NCBI RefSeq assembly: GCF_028640845.1
Contig: NC_080541.1
Location: 140,829,464 to 140,893,463, forward strand
DNA from: Ahaetulla prasina
Lineage: Eukaryota > Chordata > Lepidosauria > Squamata > Colubridae
Length of the DNA: 64,000 nt
Direction of reading: 5' to 3'
The notes beneath the pieces are model-generated. The model did not search any database, was not told the origin of the DNA, and saw nothing but the letters and a program-made list of their open reading frames with translations. The stretch's first letter is position 1. Every line of letters begins with the position of its first letter. Made by a program: the position numbers and the translations under genes. Below, piece by piece: positions 43,180 to 54,725 of the stretch.

Positions 43180-45630
43180 TTTTGTACACACCTTTCTCTA
43201 TCATGATACTTTGAATAGGCTTCTCTATTATAAAAATTCTCTTTTGAAGCTGTTTTCAGGTAATATTATATACAGTTTCCCCAGGATGCCTTTTTTTTTA
43301 TGGTAAACCGATTCTGTTTGCAAAACAGAATATAATCAGTATATTACTGCCTTCCAATTCATGCAGTAAGATTTCAGAAGGGTGAATTAGATACGTTCAC
43401 AAATAGGAAATTGAACAAATCCATCCCTAATCATATCCACTCTCATTTTAAGGACTGAATCCATATAAATAATCAGATTTTCAGGTCCACTCTCCCTTCT
43501 TTTACATTATAGGCTTACGATAGATTTTCTTAAAATAAATATTTCAGTGAAACATATTTCAAACTGATCATGTCTTATGAGGAAGAATATAACACAATAG
43601 ATAAGATCTTTCCAATTGCAACTAAATGCTTTAATCCATATGATGCATCAAACTAGATAGAGGGGTGATTTTAGGAGCAGGCAGGTTGTCCTGTTCAATT
43701 CGGGTATAATTTCAGTAAATCAATAGTGGGTATTCTCTCACGATACCAGGTCAAGATATGTAATGTCAGTTTCATTTTTCTTAAAATATCAGATGATGAT
43801 AGGATGAAGTCCTCGTCGTGAAGATATCTGCTGGGGGGGAGGGGAAAGGATTTTTGACGTTGGGATTCAGATGTGTAAGTATGTGATAACCATACTTTCA
43901 TGATCTCATCATGAGTAGAAAAAGAATAACATCAATTGTGTCAGGACAGGAAAATTGCTGACACCCCGACATTGTTACCTAGACCACTCAACATCTCATG
44001 GCCGCCACTGAGTAAACGGGATTGGCACTAAAAAATACCATTTTATATTTCATCTACTACTTCTGAACTGACAGGTTCCCATCCAGCTTGACTAGCAGAT
44101 TTGGAGAGAGGTAAGGACCACAGCATGAAGAAAAAGGTTAAGCCTATTTCCATTCCCTACAGTTTTTTAATGAATGTTGAGTTTTCAGGCAGCTTTTTCA
44201 ATTTTTAATGCTTTTTGTTTGGTTTGTGCTGGTTTATTGAACTTTAGTCTCGGTCAGCACTCAGTACATGCTCTTCTGTCTTATAGATATTGATGTTGGT
44301 AAAGATGGCAAGACTGAAGACTCAATATTATTTTGAGACGGTCTATCACTTCTATTCTGTTGAGTTTCTTTTATTTAGTTTTTGCAAACTCGGTTCTAGT
44401 TTTATGTGATTGTTTCTTTTATTCTGTTCTAGCTTTTCAGAAGACCAGAAGTTCCATGTTTCTCTGGAAGCCACTTTGTTCACCTAACTTTCATACATGT
44501 GCTTCACACCAGGGAGACATGGGGTATATTTGTTCAAAAATCCACAAAAAAATTGTAAGCACCTCTAAGGAATTTGAAAACCCAATGATTAATATTGTGG
44601 ATTAAGTCCTGTAAAATAAGATCAATGGAAATAGCAAGTTTTAGAGAAAACGGTCTTCTGCATAGTCAAAATTATCCATAAACAGAACATCACCCACAAA
44701 GTAGCACTCTCATGCTTAGAAAAATGTCCTTATCCGTCCACTCTACTTGACTTGCAAAAAATTGTACTGTATCAGCTTATGCATCTACCTAACCTGCTTA
44801 AAAACTTTATTGATTGAAAGCAATCAATGGCTAAACAGAATTGCATTAGCTAATGGTTGCACTGCCCAGCTCAAAAGCCCTATTAGCTCAATCTGCTAGT
44901 CTACTGACTAACATGAATTTCTACTAATGTTCAAAGAAAAATCCAGGTCCAGTTCCAAGCTGGGAGAAAGGCACTGAAAATAAAATGGAGGCTGATTGGA
45001 AAGAAGGATTCTGTTTATTGATGAGCAGAACCAACACACACATACAGCGTGCAGTTCTGGGACAGCTGACATAATGGAGTTGAGAGTAGGGTGGGGTTTT
45101 ATACCTTTTTTATTTCTATGGGGTCATGTAGGGGTCATGGCTGGCTCTATAGGCAAAAGGAGAAATACAAATCCTAAGTGTTTGTCTCAGCTAATCTTCC
45201 CTAATTGCTTATCTGGAGTTTCTGTCTGACCCAGTTTTTCAGAATGGATTACCAAATCTCCATTTCTAAAAGCTGGCCTCCTCAGTTTCTGCTTGGGGCA
45301 GGGAGACTGGGGCTCGTTTCTGGCACCCTTAAGATTTTTTTCCCATTTCTCCTTTAGGGAAAATATTCTATCCTGCCTTTTTAACATTCCCCAATATATT
45401 TCATTCTGTAGGAGGGTGTGTGGGTGGGTGCTGACTTTCTACACTAGTTTATGGGCAAAATGCCTACTCCAAATTCCCAACAGCTGGAGATAAACATGAT
45501 GAGGCAGTCACAAAGAAGTAAAGGCTGGAGGCAGGTACTCATGAGAGTAAAACTCTCATAGTCTCAAATCACTTACCCATCAACTGTTTCCATCTGTGTT
45601 TATGTTGAAGATCTTCCTGTTTTGCTCTAA
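43180..45630. other. Unassigned, probably single-copy
   Basis: About 2.4 kb without a named repeat or convincing exon. The frame 44333-44605 has no family signature. Confidence 0.3.
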
Positions 45631-45632
45631 TC

Positions 45633-46149
45633 CAGGGGTAGTCAAACTTTTTATACCTACCGCCCACTTTTGTATCTCTGTTAGTAGTAAAATTTTCTAG
45701 CCGCCCACCGGTTCCACAGTAATGCACTGTGTATTGTCGTCTGCACATGCCTCTCAGGCATCATGGATTGGGGTTGGGGGGGGCGCCAGCTACCAGCTCT
45801 GCTTGTCTGTTACAGCTGGGTGGTGTGGGGGGAGATGCGCGAGCTATTCTGGGATGAGGCTCTTTTGTTTGCGGTCGCATTATAGCGCCATTTAGTTTCA
45901 CTTATGTAACTTGAACTAAACTTATGCGCGGGCGATACAAATAGTATATTTTCAGAAATTTAAATTGTCACAGGGAATTTTATGAAAACCTAATGAAAAT
46001 GTTTTTAAATAATGCTATGGAAATTTTTTTAAAAGTCAATTAAATTAAAAAAAAGCAAAGTGCTTCAGTATCGGACAAAACCCCTACCGCCCACTATGAA
46101 AGCTGGAATGCCCACTAGTGGGCAGTAGGGACCAGGTTGACTACCACTG
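45633..46149. mobile_element. 517-bp hAT element, GGTAGTCAA family, perfect TSD, inverted
   Basis: Ends CAGGGGTAGTCAAACTTTT and ACCAGGTTGACTACCACTG. Flanks ctctaatc (45625-45632 and 46150-46157) are identical. Same length as 34175-34691, opposite orientation, with scattered substitutions only. Confidence 0.95.
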
Positions 46150-46187
46150 CTCTAATCCAATGTAATGAGCTATGCTGTGCTCTAAAC

Positions 46188-46292
46188 CAGGGGTCTCCAA
46201 CCTTGGTCCCTTTAAGATTTGTGGACTTCAACTCCCAAAATCTGGGAATTGAAGTCCACAAGTCTTAATTGAACCAAGGTTGGAGACTCCTG
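46188..46292. mobile_element. hAT MITE, GGTCTCCAACC family, TSD 7/8
   Basis: Ends CAGGGGTCTCCAACCTTGG and AAGGTTGGAGACTCCTG. Flanks ctctaaac (46180-46187) and ttctaaac (46293-46300). The element is 105 bp and near-palindromic, only 38 bases from the previous hAT element. Confidence 0.9.
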
Positions 46293-46301
46293 TTCTAAAC
46301 A

Positions 46302-47200
46302 GCCCAGATTGACTCTGTCATCATCTCATTGGCCAAAGTGAAAAATCTGTCCTTACTGAACTGATTTTGAAAGTTCCATCTCTGAATAGTATTAAAAATA
46401 TTCCTACTTAACCTGACTCACTGTACTGATATTTGCAAAAGCCAAGCTGTGAGATTTGTGGAGAAGGGTCCCCTAGATTAATTATATCTCCTACCTGGCA
46501 AGAAGAGGGCTAATGTTATCTTATGAAAATGCAAATCCCCTGATCTATATCTGCCTTGGGGAGGGTGGATGTTCACATGTGGTCTCTCAGCTAGTCAGGC
46601 AGCATACAAATTTAATGCATTATTGCTTATTGCCAAAAACAACCCACACACTAATTTTCAGTGTAATCCTAGTCATGTACTAATAATATTCAGTAAAACA
46701 CTGACTGTGTGACCCCACTGGTGTTTAAGCAGAGGCCCCAGCTGCCTTTAAAAGCCACTCTCAAGCCAAAGGTGTCCAGTGTGCAAGAACTTGAGTTGGA
46801 ACCACTTGTTTTGCCTATATAATACGTTGGGAACTGCATAGGTTACCAGATAGCACCTGGGTGCAATTTTAAGATTCTAGTTGTCAACTTTAAAGTCCTA
46901 CATTGCGTAGAAGCTGGATGGCTGTAAAGCTGCACACTGGTATTTTCCTGTCCAATACATTCAGGAAGAAAAGGCTTAAGAGTGAAGGTAAATATAGGTG
47001 TCCCAGAGTAATATTGCAGGATCCAATCTGTGAAGGTCATCAAGACCAGAGGTTCAGTCTTCCGAGCTTTTGGACTCTTGCTGGAGCCACATCTTCAGGG
47101 CTTCAACACAAGTCTGAAAGCTTAGAAGATTAAACCTCTGGTCCCAGTGACCAAAACAGATTGGATCCTGCAAGAAAAGACTTGCTTTTGGTCCTTATTG
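46302..47200. other. Unassigned, probably single-copy
   Basis: No gene or named repeat seen. Confidence 0.25.
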
Positions 47201-47202
47201 AT

Positions 47203-47420
47203 AGCAATAGCACTTAGACTTATATGCCACTTTACACTGCTTTACTGCCCTCTCTAAGCGGTTTTACAGAGTCGGCATGTTGCCAACAATTTAGGTCTTC
47301 ATTTTACCCACGATGGAAGGCTGAATCAACCTTGAGCCTGGTGGGATTTGAACTGCCGAATTGCAGGCAGCAGAAGTAGCCTGCAGTACTGCACTCTAAC
47401 CACTGAGCCACCATGGCGCA
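47203..47420 (-). mobile_element. Sauria-type SINE with Bov-B tail, inverted
   Basis: The minus strand gives the tRNA-like head (inverse of ACCACTGAGCCACCATGGCG), a B box (inverse of GGGATTTGAACTGCC) and core inverse of GGCTGAATCAACCTTGAGCC. The 3' end is the inverse of TAGCAATAGCACTTAGACTT, the Bov-B-derived tail of this SINE. Nearly full length. Confidence 0.88.
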
Positions 47421-47424
47421 TAAT

Positions 47425-48832
47425 CCAGCTTTAGACCATCTTGGCCCTACAGATGGGTCTGAGAAATCACAAGGAGTAGCAGTAAGACTTATTTTCTAGT
47501 TTAACTTTCCCAAATTATATGCACTCCAAATGTACTGGGGCTGTGGGCCGACAATGTACTGCGCCACCAAGGCTCTTGATAGGGAGTGTTGCCAGCAAGG
47601 ACTCTGTGATCATTCTCCTTTGGAGCAACATTCCCTCAGAAACCATATTGACATCAATCCTGTTTGAGAAGCCATTGAGATCTGAACATTCTCAGGGATT
47701 TGGGGGAGCTAACTGGAGGTTCAGATCCTTTCTGCAGTGAAATTGTAGCTGGTTGTGATTTATGTGCTTCTGAGGCTATTAGATATTCTGCTTTATTTGT
47801 TATGCTTTATATGTTTTTCTTTTAATCTCATTATTGTATGTGACTTGTAAGCCCTCAAAGCTATGTGCAATAGGAGTAACATTTAATCTCTGGTAAGCAA
47901 ATAAATAAATACATAAATAAGTAAATCAATAAGAGAAAACATTTTGAGCAAGCCTTTTAAATAGAAGTAGCTTTTGCAGTCCAGACTTTACCTTCTTTAT
48001 TTTTAACAGCTGTGGAAACTTAGTGATCTGTAGCACTTTCACAATCCTCTGATAAATTGTTAAGGATAAGAAAGCAATTTCAGCTTACAGATCCAACAGG
48101 AATGTGAAGTGATTTTTAGCATATATTGCAATCAGGAATAGACTTGCCAATTCTGTACTCATCAGATATTTTTTAGGTTTCTTTCTTCGGGTTTATTCTG
48201 TTTTCCAAAAGCAGCATTTCAAATGAGACACGTGGAATGAAAATATTATGTGCTTCACAATGTACATTTTTCTCAAAAGTGAAATGGCTCAGTTTCTCAG
48301 GATACTCTTTATGTGATCAAGTATTTCCTGGGTATGTATAATCTTGGGAAATCTTACAAATGGCACCCAGTCTCTCTAAAAGGTTTTTGAGGATATTTTT
48401 CTCTTCATTGCTAAAAATATTGGTACTTAGAATTCCCTGTTCTCCATCTGTATTTTAAAAGCATTGTTATTAATATTATATTAATGTTGGGTTGTTTATC
48501 AGCAGTGGAATGGAAACGATAATGGACATAACATTTTCATACTGATTTCATTTCCCTGGCAAATATAACAACATTTATAGCACTGCATATATAAACTGTC
48601 TGACCAAGTAAATGTAACATTTGAAATTTCAGGTGTTAAGTATCTGAGGTGACTGAAGTACATTGGTCCAGGCCAAGTTACTGAGCTCAGTAATCAAGTA
48701 GATTTCTCAGTTGCTATAACCACTAGGAGATGTTAACTTTCTTTTCTTTTTTTAACAGTCACATTTCTGCTTCTACTTGACTTGCCCTTTTCAATTTGCA
48801 CTGACTAGCAACCATGTAGGAAAATTTATTTT
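47425..48832. other. Unassigned sequence
   Basis: No gene or named repeat seen in about 1.4 kb. An (AAATA)n run lies near 47898-47930. Confidence 0.25.
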
Positions 48833-48835
48833 GTT

Positions 48836-49605
48836 TTTATTTATTTATATCCCACCTTTTTAAAGTTAATATCCTAAATAACTCAAGACAGCGAACATAC
48901 TTTATACTCCTTCTTCCTCTTATTTTCTCCACAACAACAACAACCCTGTGAAATGTGTTGGGGTGAAAGAGAGTGACTGGCCCAAAGTCACTCATCCGCT
49001 TCTATGCCTAAGGTGGGACTAGAATTCATAGTCTCTCAGGTTTTAGCCTAGTGCTGTGATGGCAAACCTATGGCACACGTGACCGAAGTAGCACACGGAA
49101 CCATGTCACCTGGCATGTGCCGCCCGTTTCTCTTCTGGGTTTCTGGCACGCATGCGTGACAATCAGCTGGCCTTTGTGCCTGAGTCATAGCTGCTCTTCC
49201 ATTTTCCAGCATGAGCATGTGGGCTGGCCAGCTAATTGGCATGTGTGTATGTGTGGCAGTAACCTGAACACTTGCCGGCCGGCATACATGTGCGCGCCAG
49301 AAACCAGAAGTACATTTTTTGGCACACGCTCACCTGCTGATTGGCACATGCACATGCGTGGCAATATTCTGAAGACTTGCTGGCAGTAAAGAAGAAGAAA
49401 CTGCAGTAAAGAAGAAGAAATCTGAAGAATCTGCAAGTACATACTCCGGTACATCCCCTGGCAACTCCTATTCCTGGTCTTGGCCCAGATGAACGCGCGC
49501 AAAGTGCTCCCTTTTCAGCACTCAGTGCCGCGTGTGCACACGCGTGCTCCCAGGTTTACCATCACTGACCTAGTGTCTAAACTGCTAAACCATACTGAGT
49601 TTGTC
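48836..49605 (-). mobile_element. MIR-like SINE, inverted, split by a hAT element
   Basis: ATTTATATCCCACCTTTTTAA, ACAACAACAACAACCCTGTG, GAGAGTGACTGGCCCAAAGT and TATGCCTAAGGTGGGACTAG are the inverse MIR/core-SINE landmarks seen in amniotes. The element is interrupted at GCCTAGTG (49046-49053) and resumes with ACCTAGTGTCTAAACTGCTA after the hAT element, giving the remaining tRNA-like head. Confidence 0.75.
49054..49567. mobile_element. hAT element, GTGATGGCAAACC family, TSD 7/8
   Basis: Ends CTGTGATGGCAAACC and GGTTTACCATCACTG. Flanks gcctagtg and acctagtg differ at one base. The element is 514 bp, GC-rich, with repeated GGCACACG/CACATGCG blocks. The frames within are composition-driven. Confidence 0.88.
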
Positions 49606-49874
49606 AGCCTAGAGCCGACATGCTACATCCTCAGACAAAAGCCAACGACAGCAGCCAAACCAACAGTAACTGACGGGAGTGAAGAGGGCAAACTGCCCAA
49701 ACTAGCTGGCTTTGTCATCTTAAGCCAAAATGAACATTTTGGATTAAGAGAGACAGAATTAAGGAGAATGTGAGAATGTCCTGGAGAGACAGGATGAGTA
49801 ATCGCATCAGAAGCAACAGTCAGAGCAACAGTCAGAGCGGTTTTTTAGGTCAAAAAGCATTGGGGCATGATATA

Positions 49875-50166
49875 CAGAGGTGGGTTTCAGCAGGTTCTGA
49901 CCAGTTCTGGAGAACCGGTAGTAGAAATTTTGAGTAGTTTGGAGAACTGGTAGTAAATTCTGACTGGCCCCACCTCCATCTATTCTCTGCCTCCCAAGTC
50001 CCAGCTGATCAGGAGGAAATGGGGATTTTGCAGTAATCTCTCCCTGGATTCGGGAGGAAATGGAGATTTTACAGTATCCTTCCCCTGCCATGCCCACCAA
50101 GCCATGCCACACCCACCAAGCCACACCCACAGAAACGGTAGTAAAAAATTTTGAAACCTACCACTG
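49875..50166. mobile_element. hAT MITE, GGTGGG family, TSD 6/8
   Basis: Ends CAGAGGTGGGTTTCAGC and TTTTGAAACCTACCACTG. Flanks atgatata (49867-49874) and atgataat (50167-50174). Same orientation as the copy at 25331. Confidence 0.85.
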
Positions 50167-50176
50167 ATGATAATCA

Positions 50177-50305
50177 AGGGGCGTGCATAAGAGCACCAGC
50201 ATGCCTATCGTCTCTGTCCTAATGTTCCCTTTAACTGTATTCACTTTATGTATTCAATTCATGCTTATACTTATATGTATTATCTAATATGTACTTGACA
50301 ACAAA
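50177..50305 (+). mobile_element. CR1/L3-type LINE 3' UTR (family A)
   Basis: AGGGGCGTGCATAAGAGCAC, TGTCCTAATGTTCCCTTTAA and ATTCATGCTTATACTTATAT match the other family A 3' ends. No coding part. Confidence 0.75.
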
Positions 50306-50406
50306 TATACATATACATATATGTTTTCTGAGGTTTTCGCGGGTGTTTGTATGTAGGTCTTTGTTTATTCAGGTTTTCTCCCGCGTAAAATTGGAAGTGT
50401 CTTGGC

Positions 50407-50440
50407 GACGTTTCGACGAAATCTCATTCGTCATCTTCAG
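50407..50440 (-). ncRNA. Minimal hammerhead-like motif, unit 1, minus
   Basis: CTGAAGA, helix II GACGAA/TTTCGTC-type with loop TGAGAT, GAAACGTC. Core intact. Confidence 0.6.
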
Positions 50441-50519
50441 GCTTCAGCTTCGTGCTTCTGGGTGCAATGTGTGAAACAGCTGCAATCACACATTGCTCCC
50501 AGAAGCACGAAGCTGAAGC

Positions 50520-50553
50520 CTGAAGATGACGCATGAGATTTCGTCGAAACGTC
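50520..50553 (+). ncRNA. Minimal hammerhead-like motif, unit 1, plus
   Basis: CTGAAGA, GACGCA/TTCGTC (one mismatch in helix II), GAAACGTC. Core intact but helix II weakened. Confidence 0.55.
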
Positions 50554-50758
50554 ACCAAGACACTTCCAATTTTACGCGGAGAAACCCAATAAACAAAGAC
50601 CTATATACATATATATATATATACATATATATATATACACACACACATATACATAGATACATACATACATATTTGTTTTCTGAGGTTTTCGCAGGTGTTT
50701 GTATATAGGTCTTTGGTTGTTCGGGTTTTCTCCCGCGTAAAATTGGAAGTGTCTTGGC

Positions 50759-50792
50759 GACGTTTCGACGAAGTCTCATTCGTCATCTTCAG
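50759..50792 (-). ncRNA. Minimal hammerhead-like motif, unit 2, minus
   Basis: CTGAAGA, perfect GACGAA/TTCGTC helix with loop TGAGAC, GAAACGTC. Core intact. Confidence 0.6.
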
Positions 50793-50871
50793 GCTTCAGC
50801 TTCATGCTTCTGGGAGCAATGTGTGAAACAGCTGCAATCACACATTGCTCCCAGAAGCACGAAGCTGAAGC

Positions 50872-50905
50872 CTGAAGATGACGCATGAGATTTCGTCGAA
50901 ACGTC
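50872..50905 (+). ncRNA. Minimal hammerhead-like motif, unit 2, plus
   Basis: CTGAAGA, GACGCA/TTCGTC with the same mismatch as unit 1 plus, GAAACGTC. The shared mismatch supports duplication of the whole palindromic unit. Confidence 0.55.
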
Positions 50906-51109
50906 ACCAAGACACTTCCAATTTTACGCGGGAGAAAACCCGAATAAACAAAGACCTATATACATATATATATATATACATATATATATATACACACACA
51001 CATATACATATACATACATACATATGTTTTCTGAGGTTTTCGCAGGTGTTTGTATGTAGGTCTTTGGTTATTCGGATTTTCTCCCGCGTAAAATTGGAAG
51101 TGCCTTGGC

Positions 51110-51143
51110 GACGTTTTGACGAAGTCTCATTCGTCATCTTCAG
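51110..51143 (-). ncRNA. Hammerhead-like motif, unit 3, minus (core G12 changed)
   Basis: CTGAAGA and helix II are intact, but the junction reads AAAACGTC instead of GAAACGTC. G12 is catalytic in hammerheads, so this copy is predicted inactive. Confidence 0.55.
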
Positions 51144-51199
51144 GCTGGTGTTTACCGCTTCGTGCTAGAAGCTAGAAGCAGGAAGCTGTAAACACCAGC

Positions 51200-51233
51200 C
51201 CGAAGATGACGAATGAGACTTCGTCGAAACGTC
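51200..51233 (+). ncRNA. Hammerhead-like motif, unit 3, plus (core U4 changed)
   Basis: CCGAAGA replaces CTGAAGA; helix II and GAAACGTC are intact. The U4 to C change in the conserved core predicts loss of activity. Confidence 0.55.
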
Positions 51234-51304
51234 GCCAAGACACTTCCAATTTTACGTGGGAGAAAAACCCGAATAACCAAAGACCTACATATATATATAT
51301 GTAT

Positions 51305-52255
51305 GTCTCAGAAGGGAGCATCCCTAGTTTTTTGGACCATAAATGTAAATGGGGAAGAGAAGTTCTTTCAAACTTGTAAGAATCTTATAGTAAAGGAATG
51401 TTAACACTCCTGTTGGTACTTCTTATCTGGACTGCCTTTAAGAACTGACTGGAGGGTCTTTCCATCAAGCTGGAATATGTGATCCAAACTTGGCTCACTG
51501 TGCCACTATTGCGAACTGTACCATGTTACTGAACATAAATGGCCCAACATGAACAATTGGCATTGCGCCCATCAAAACGTGGATGTCCTCTTTCAAATTA
51601 ATAATAGTGTGAATACATAAGTATGATTTTTTTTTTTGCACTACAGAACCAGCTCATGAAAAGATTTGGTAGCTGAGATCCTTGCTTTGGATAGGGTTGA
51701 GGTTTGATTTTACTCATATGTATGATACAATACAACCCTGCTATACCTACTGCCTAGTTCATAGTTTCAGCCCTTTAAGCAAATAAAAAAGTGTTTTGGG
51801 AGGATTATTTTTTTTTCAACTGATTTCTTTTACATTTGATATCAATGAATTAGGCTTCCATGAAACTATTCTTCTATTGATTTTAAGGATTTGCATGCTT
51901 ATGCATTTAAGTTGCATTATATTAGCTTACTTTATGGAGTAAGGGGGAAGCCTTGATGAATTCCAAGCAAGGATGGTGATGCATTTTCAGCAATTTCCTA
52001 TGATTTTTGGCATTGGAAGTGAGATGGGGCCTTAATCAATATTTTTAATCAAAGATTGTCATACTACATTGATGTTCTTGTTTATGACAAGACTTAGGTC
52101 ACTGAGCTGTTAAAATATGCTTGGTTACCATTTAAACATGCCACTGGCACATAGATTAAAGGAGATGGCTTTAGACAATATTTTTATATATAGTGACTGT
52201 CACTTCTGGCCTCAGGGGTGATTTATCTTATTTTAGAGAAAGTGACCTATCCAGG
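51305..52255. other. Unassigned sequence
   Basis: No gene or named repeat seen. Confidence 0.25.
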
Positions 52256-52263
52256 GGTGGTAA

Positions 52264-52279
52264 GTCTAGATAGATGATG

Positions 52280-52340
<61 letters not shown>

Positions 52341-52371
52341 TTGACAGACAGACAGACAGATAGATAGATAG
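52264..52371. repeat. (GATA)n / (GACA)n microsatellite
   Basis: GATA tetramers with a GACA block at 52343-52360. (GATA)n is the core of the Bkm satellite first described in a snake. Confidence 0.95.
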
Positions 52372-52476
52372 AAGCACGAAGCTGAAGCCTGAAGATGACG
52401 AATGAGACTTCGTCGAAACGTCGCCAAGACACTTCCAATTTTACGCAGGAGAAAACCCGAATAACCAAAGACCTAC
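52372..52476 (+). mobile_element. Penelope 3' end fragment inside a (GATA)n array
   Basis: Begins GAAGCACGAAGCTGAAGCC and ends ACCAAAGACCTACATA, with GATA repeats on both sides (52264-52371 and 52477-52515). Only the terminal ~105 bases of the element are present. Confidence 0.85.
52389..52422 (+). ncRNA. Minimal hammerhead-ribozyme-like motif (main family)
   Basis: CTGAAGA, T, perfect GACGAA/TGAGAC/TTCGTC hairpin, GAAACGTC. Identical to the motif at 16147-16180. Confidence 0.65.
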
Positions 52477-52539
52477 ATAGATAGATAGATATAGACAGAT
52501 AGACAGACAGATAGTTTGTATATGTGTGTATCTATATGA

Positions 52540-52830
52540 CACATCCCTAAGTGCTCCTTCAATCACTTGGACAACTTTGGTCTTTACTTTCCACATCCTC
52601 TTGAGTTCCTCTGTCAGGTCCTTCAGTTTCTCATGAGCCTTCTTTCTGATGTTGCTGTCACTTGGCATTGCTACATATCACTGTCTTCTGGTCCTTTTCA
52701 ACTGCCACAATGTTTGGTGGATTGGCCAATACTTGCCTGTCCATCTGGATCTGAAAGCCTCATAAGATCATAGCCACCTTATTGTCCATGACCTTCTGTG
52801 GAATCTCCTATCTGGACTTGGAAAGGTCTA
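52540..52830 (-). mobile_element. LINE pol C-terminal fragment, clade not assigned
   Basis: The minus strand encodes GFQIQMDRQVLANPPNIVAV, EKDQKTVI, then PSDSNIRKKAHEKLKDLTEE, LKRMWKVKTKVVQVIEGAL. This block (DSNI.KKE.EKL, W.VK..VVPVVIGALG in better copies) is a widespread C-terminus of animal LINE pol proteins. One frameshift, no RT motifs here. Confidence 0.7.
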
Positions 52831-52908
52831 ATTCATATAACGTACAAATGATGCTAGCTACCTGTTTGTGCCATTCAGTGTACATTGTTCCTACCTACAT
52901 CTCACTCC

Positions 52909-52937
52909 CACACACACACACACACACACACACACAG
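52909..52937. repeat. (CA)n microsatellite
   Basis: CA dinucleotide repeat, read directly. Confidence 0.9.
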
Positions 52938-52939
52938 TG

Positions 52940-53970
52940 TGTTGGACTGTCTCTGAGATCTCTTTGCACAGTCTGCGCCTTGGGTCCTACTTAGTGTAAT
53001 AGACCCCTGCTTCTATGGATCTGGTGCTTAGTACCTGTTCTTGTGCTACTATGTTTAATATATACACACATACACACAGAGAGATCATATTCCTGTAAAA
53101 CAACTAAAGCTGATAAAAGTTTTCAATAATAGAAAACTACATTTAAAAAAACACCAAGTCTCTAGAAAATGCTCCTTCATTGTTTATTTTAGACATGGTA
53201 GCAAAAGAACCATGTTAGTCTAAGATAGTCAAAAACAGAAATAGATTTGGTAGCACCTTTTCTCAGTAACAAATTTTATTACAGGGCTGACCTTTTTATA
53301 ATAATCTGTAATCTGTCTCTCATAGAATATTTCTTCCCCTCCATTTCCCTGCTTCATATCAATTTAAATTTATGGAAGTCTAGCCTAAAATGAAAACAAG
53401 ATGGATGCTGTACTAAATGAGAAGCGCATTTTTGAAAAATACTGCTAGGAAACAACCTTCGACAACACCAGATAAGAAAAAAGGAAGAAATGTAGCTAAA
53501 GCTAGCCTTAGAATCATCCTTGTTTCTATTACATCTGTTCATTATTTTATACATTGATTTTGCTCTTTAAACTTCTCACTTTACACTTTTTCAGAATCTC
53601 CTCAGCTCCATCCAGAAACAACTTTCTTGGTCTTCCCTACCTCTTGACACATTCACTCTTCCTTTGTATATTTGTCCTGGAATTTAATCCTCATTCATTC
53701 TCTGAGACAAACTGTAGTCCACATTCATTCAATACACATTCATTCTTGATTCGATCTTCTTGTTTTATCACACATACTTCTTGATTTCCCCATTCCAACT
53801 GCATTCAGTTTGTCAAACACAGCTAGCTCTAACATCCATACAAAAAGTGGACAGAAGCACAGTATTATACACAATCATTTTTTGCTTTCTGTATCTATTT
53901 TTTTTTTTTGGCCATTTGTCTGTAACTTGTGAAGGATCATTTCATTTCCTCTATCAAACATAGCTAAATC
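52940..53970. other. Unassigned, possibly an old inverted LINE
   Basis: A stretch rich in CATTCATTC and CCTTTG blocks (53570-53830) resembles inverted LINE 3' sequence, but nothing diagnostic is legible. No gene seen. Confidence 0.25.
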
Positions 53971-53974
53971 TATT

Positions 53975-54440
53975 CATTTATTTTTTATTTTTTATTTTAT
54001 TTCGTCAAGCATGTATTTTATGACAGATACAAGTATAAACATAATTATAAATACATGAAAAGGATACAAATAAAAGAAAACATGAGGACAGGGATGGTAG
54101 GCACACTGGTGCACTTATGCACACTCCTTACAGACCTTTTAGGAATGGGGTGAGGTCAACAGTAGACAGTCTAAGGTTAAAGTTATGGGGGTTTGGGGAA
54201 GAAACCACAGAGTCAGGTAGTGCATTCCACTCTGACAACTCTGTAACTGAAGTCCTGCAGTCTAGTTTGGATCGGTTTACCATGTGTTTGTATCTATTGT
54301 GTGCTCTTGTATTGTTCTGGTTGAAGCTGAAGTATTCATTGGCTGGTAGGACATTGTAGCAGATGATTTTAGGTACTATGATTAGGTCAGACTGAAGACG
54401 GCGAAGTTCTGTTGTATTCATTTTCAAATCCATGCTGTTC
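53975..54440 (-). mobile_element. CR1/L3-type LINE 3' end (family A), inverted
   Basis: The minus strand encodes LRRLQSDLIIVPKIICYNVL, NQNNTRAHNRYKHMVNRSKL, DCRTSVTELSEWNALPDSVV and NPHNFNLRLSTVDLTPFL with an open frame of about 100 codons. The 3' UTR and T-rich inverted tail are at 53975-54125. Confidence 0.88.
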
Positions 54441-54580
54441 ATTGCATCATACAATCAATGTAATATTTGCTGCTGATCACTCAGTGCTCAGCCAATCATA
54501 CAGCATCATCTCTATGCAAAAGTACGTGTACATTCATATTCGTAACTGACATAAATATCACATCAAGACACTCCCTTTAT

Positions 54581-54717
54581 CAGTGGTGGTATTCAGCCAG
54601 TTCGCACCACTTCGGGAGAACCGGTTGTTAAATTTCTGAGCAGTTTGGTGAACTGGTTGTTGGAAGAAATCATTAGGGCAGAGAACCGGTTGTTAAATTT
54701 CTTGAATCCCACCACTG
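54581..54717. mobile_element. hAT MITE, GGTGGG family, perfect TSD
   Basis: Ends CAGTGGTGGTATTCAGCC and CTTGAATCCCACCACTG. Flanks ccctttat (54573-54580 and 54718-54725) are identical. At 137 bp it is an internally deleted short member, with AACCGGTTGTTAAATTTC present twice. Confidence 0.95.
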
Positions 54718-54725
54718 CCCTTTAT

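Larger units (their letters stand above)
50323..51300. repeat. Three tandem ~351-bp units, each a palindrome of Penelope 3' ends
   Basis: GTTTTCTGAGGTTTTCGC starts units at 50323, 50675 and 51026 (periods 352 and 351). In each unit an inverted Penelope 3' end with a minus-strand hammerhead is followed by a short centre and the same 3' end on the + strand with its own hammerhead. The AAAGACCTATATACATATAT (TA)n spacer comes next. Unit 3 has a different centre (GGCTGGTGTTTACCGC) and a shorter tail. No coding capacity. Confidence 0.9.

Noticed and set aside
50323..51300. Regularly spaced palindromic repeats as a CRISPR array
   Set aside because: Period is 351 bases, spacers are not unique, and the repeats are Penelope 3' ends in a vertebrate genome.
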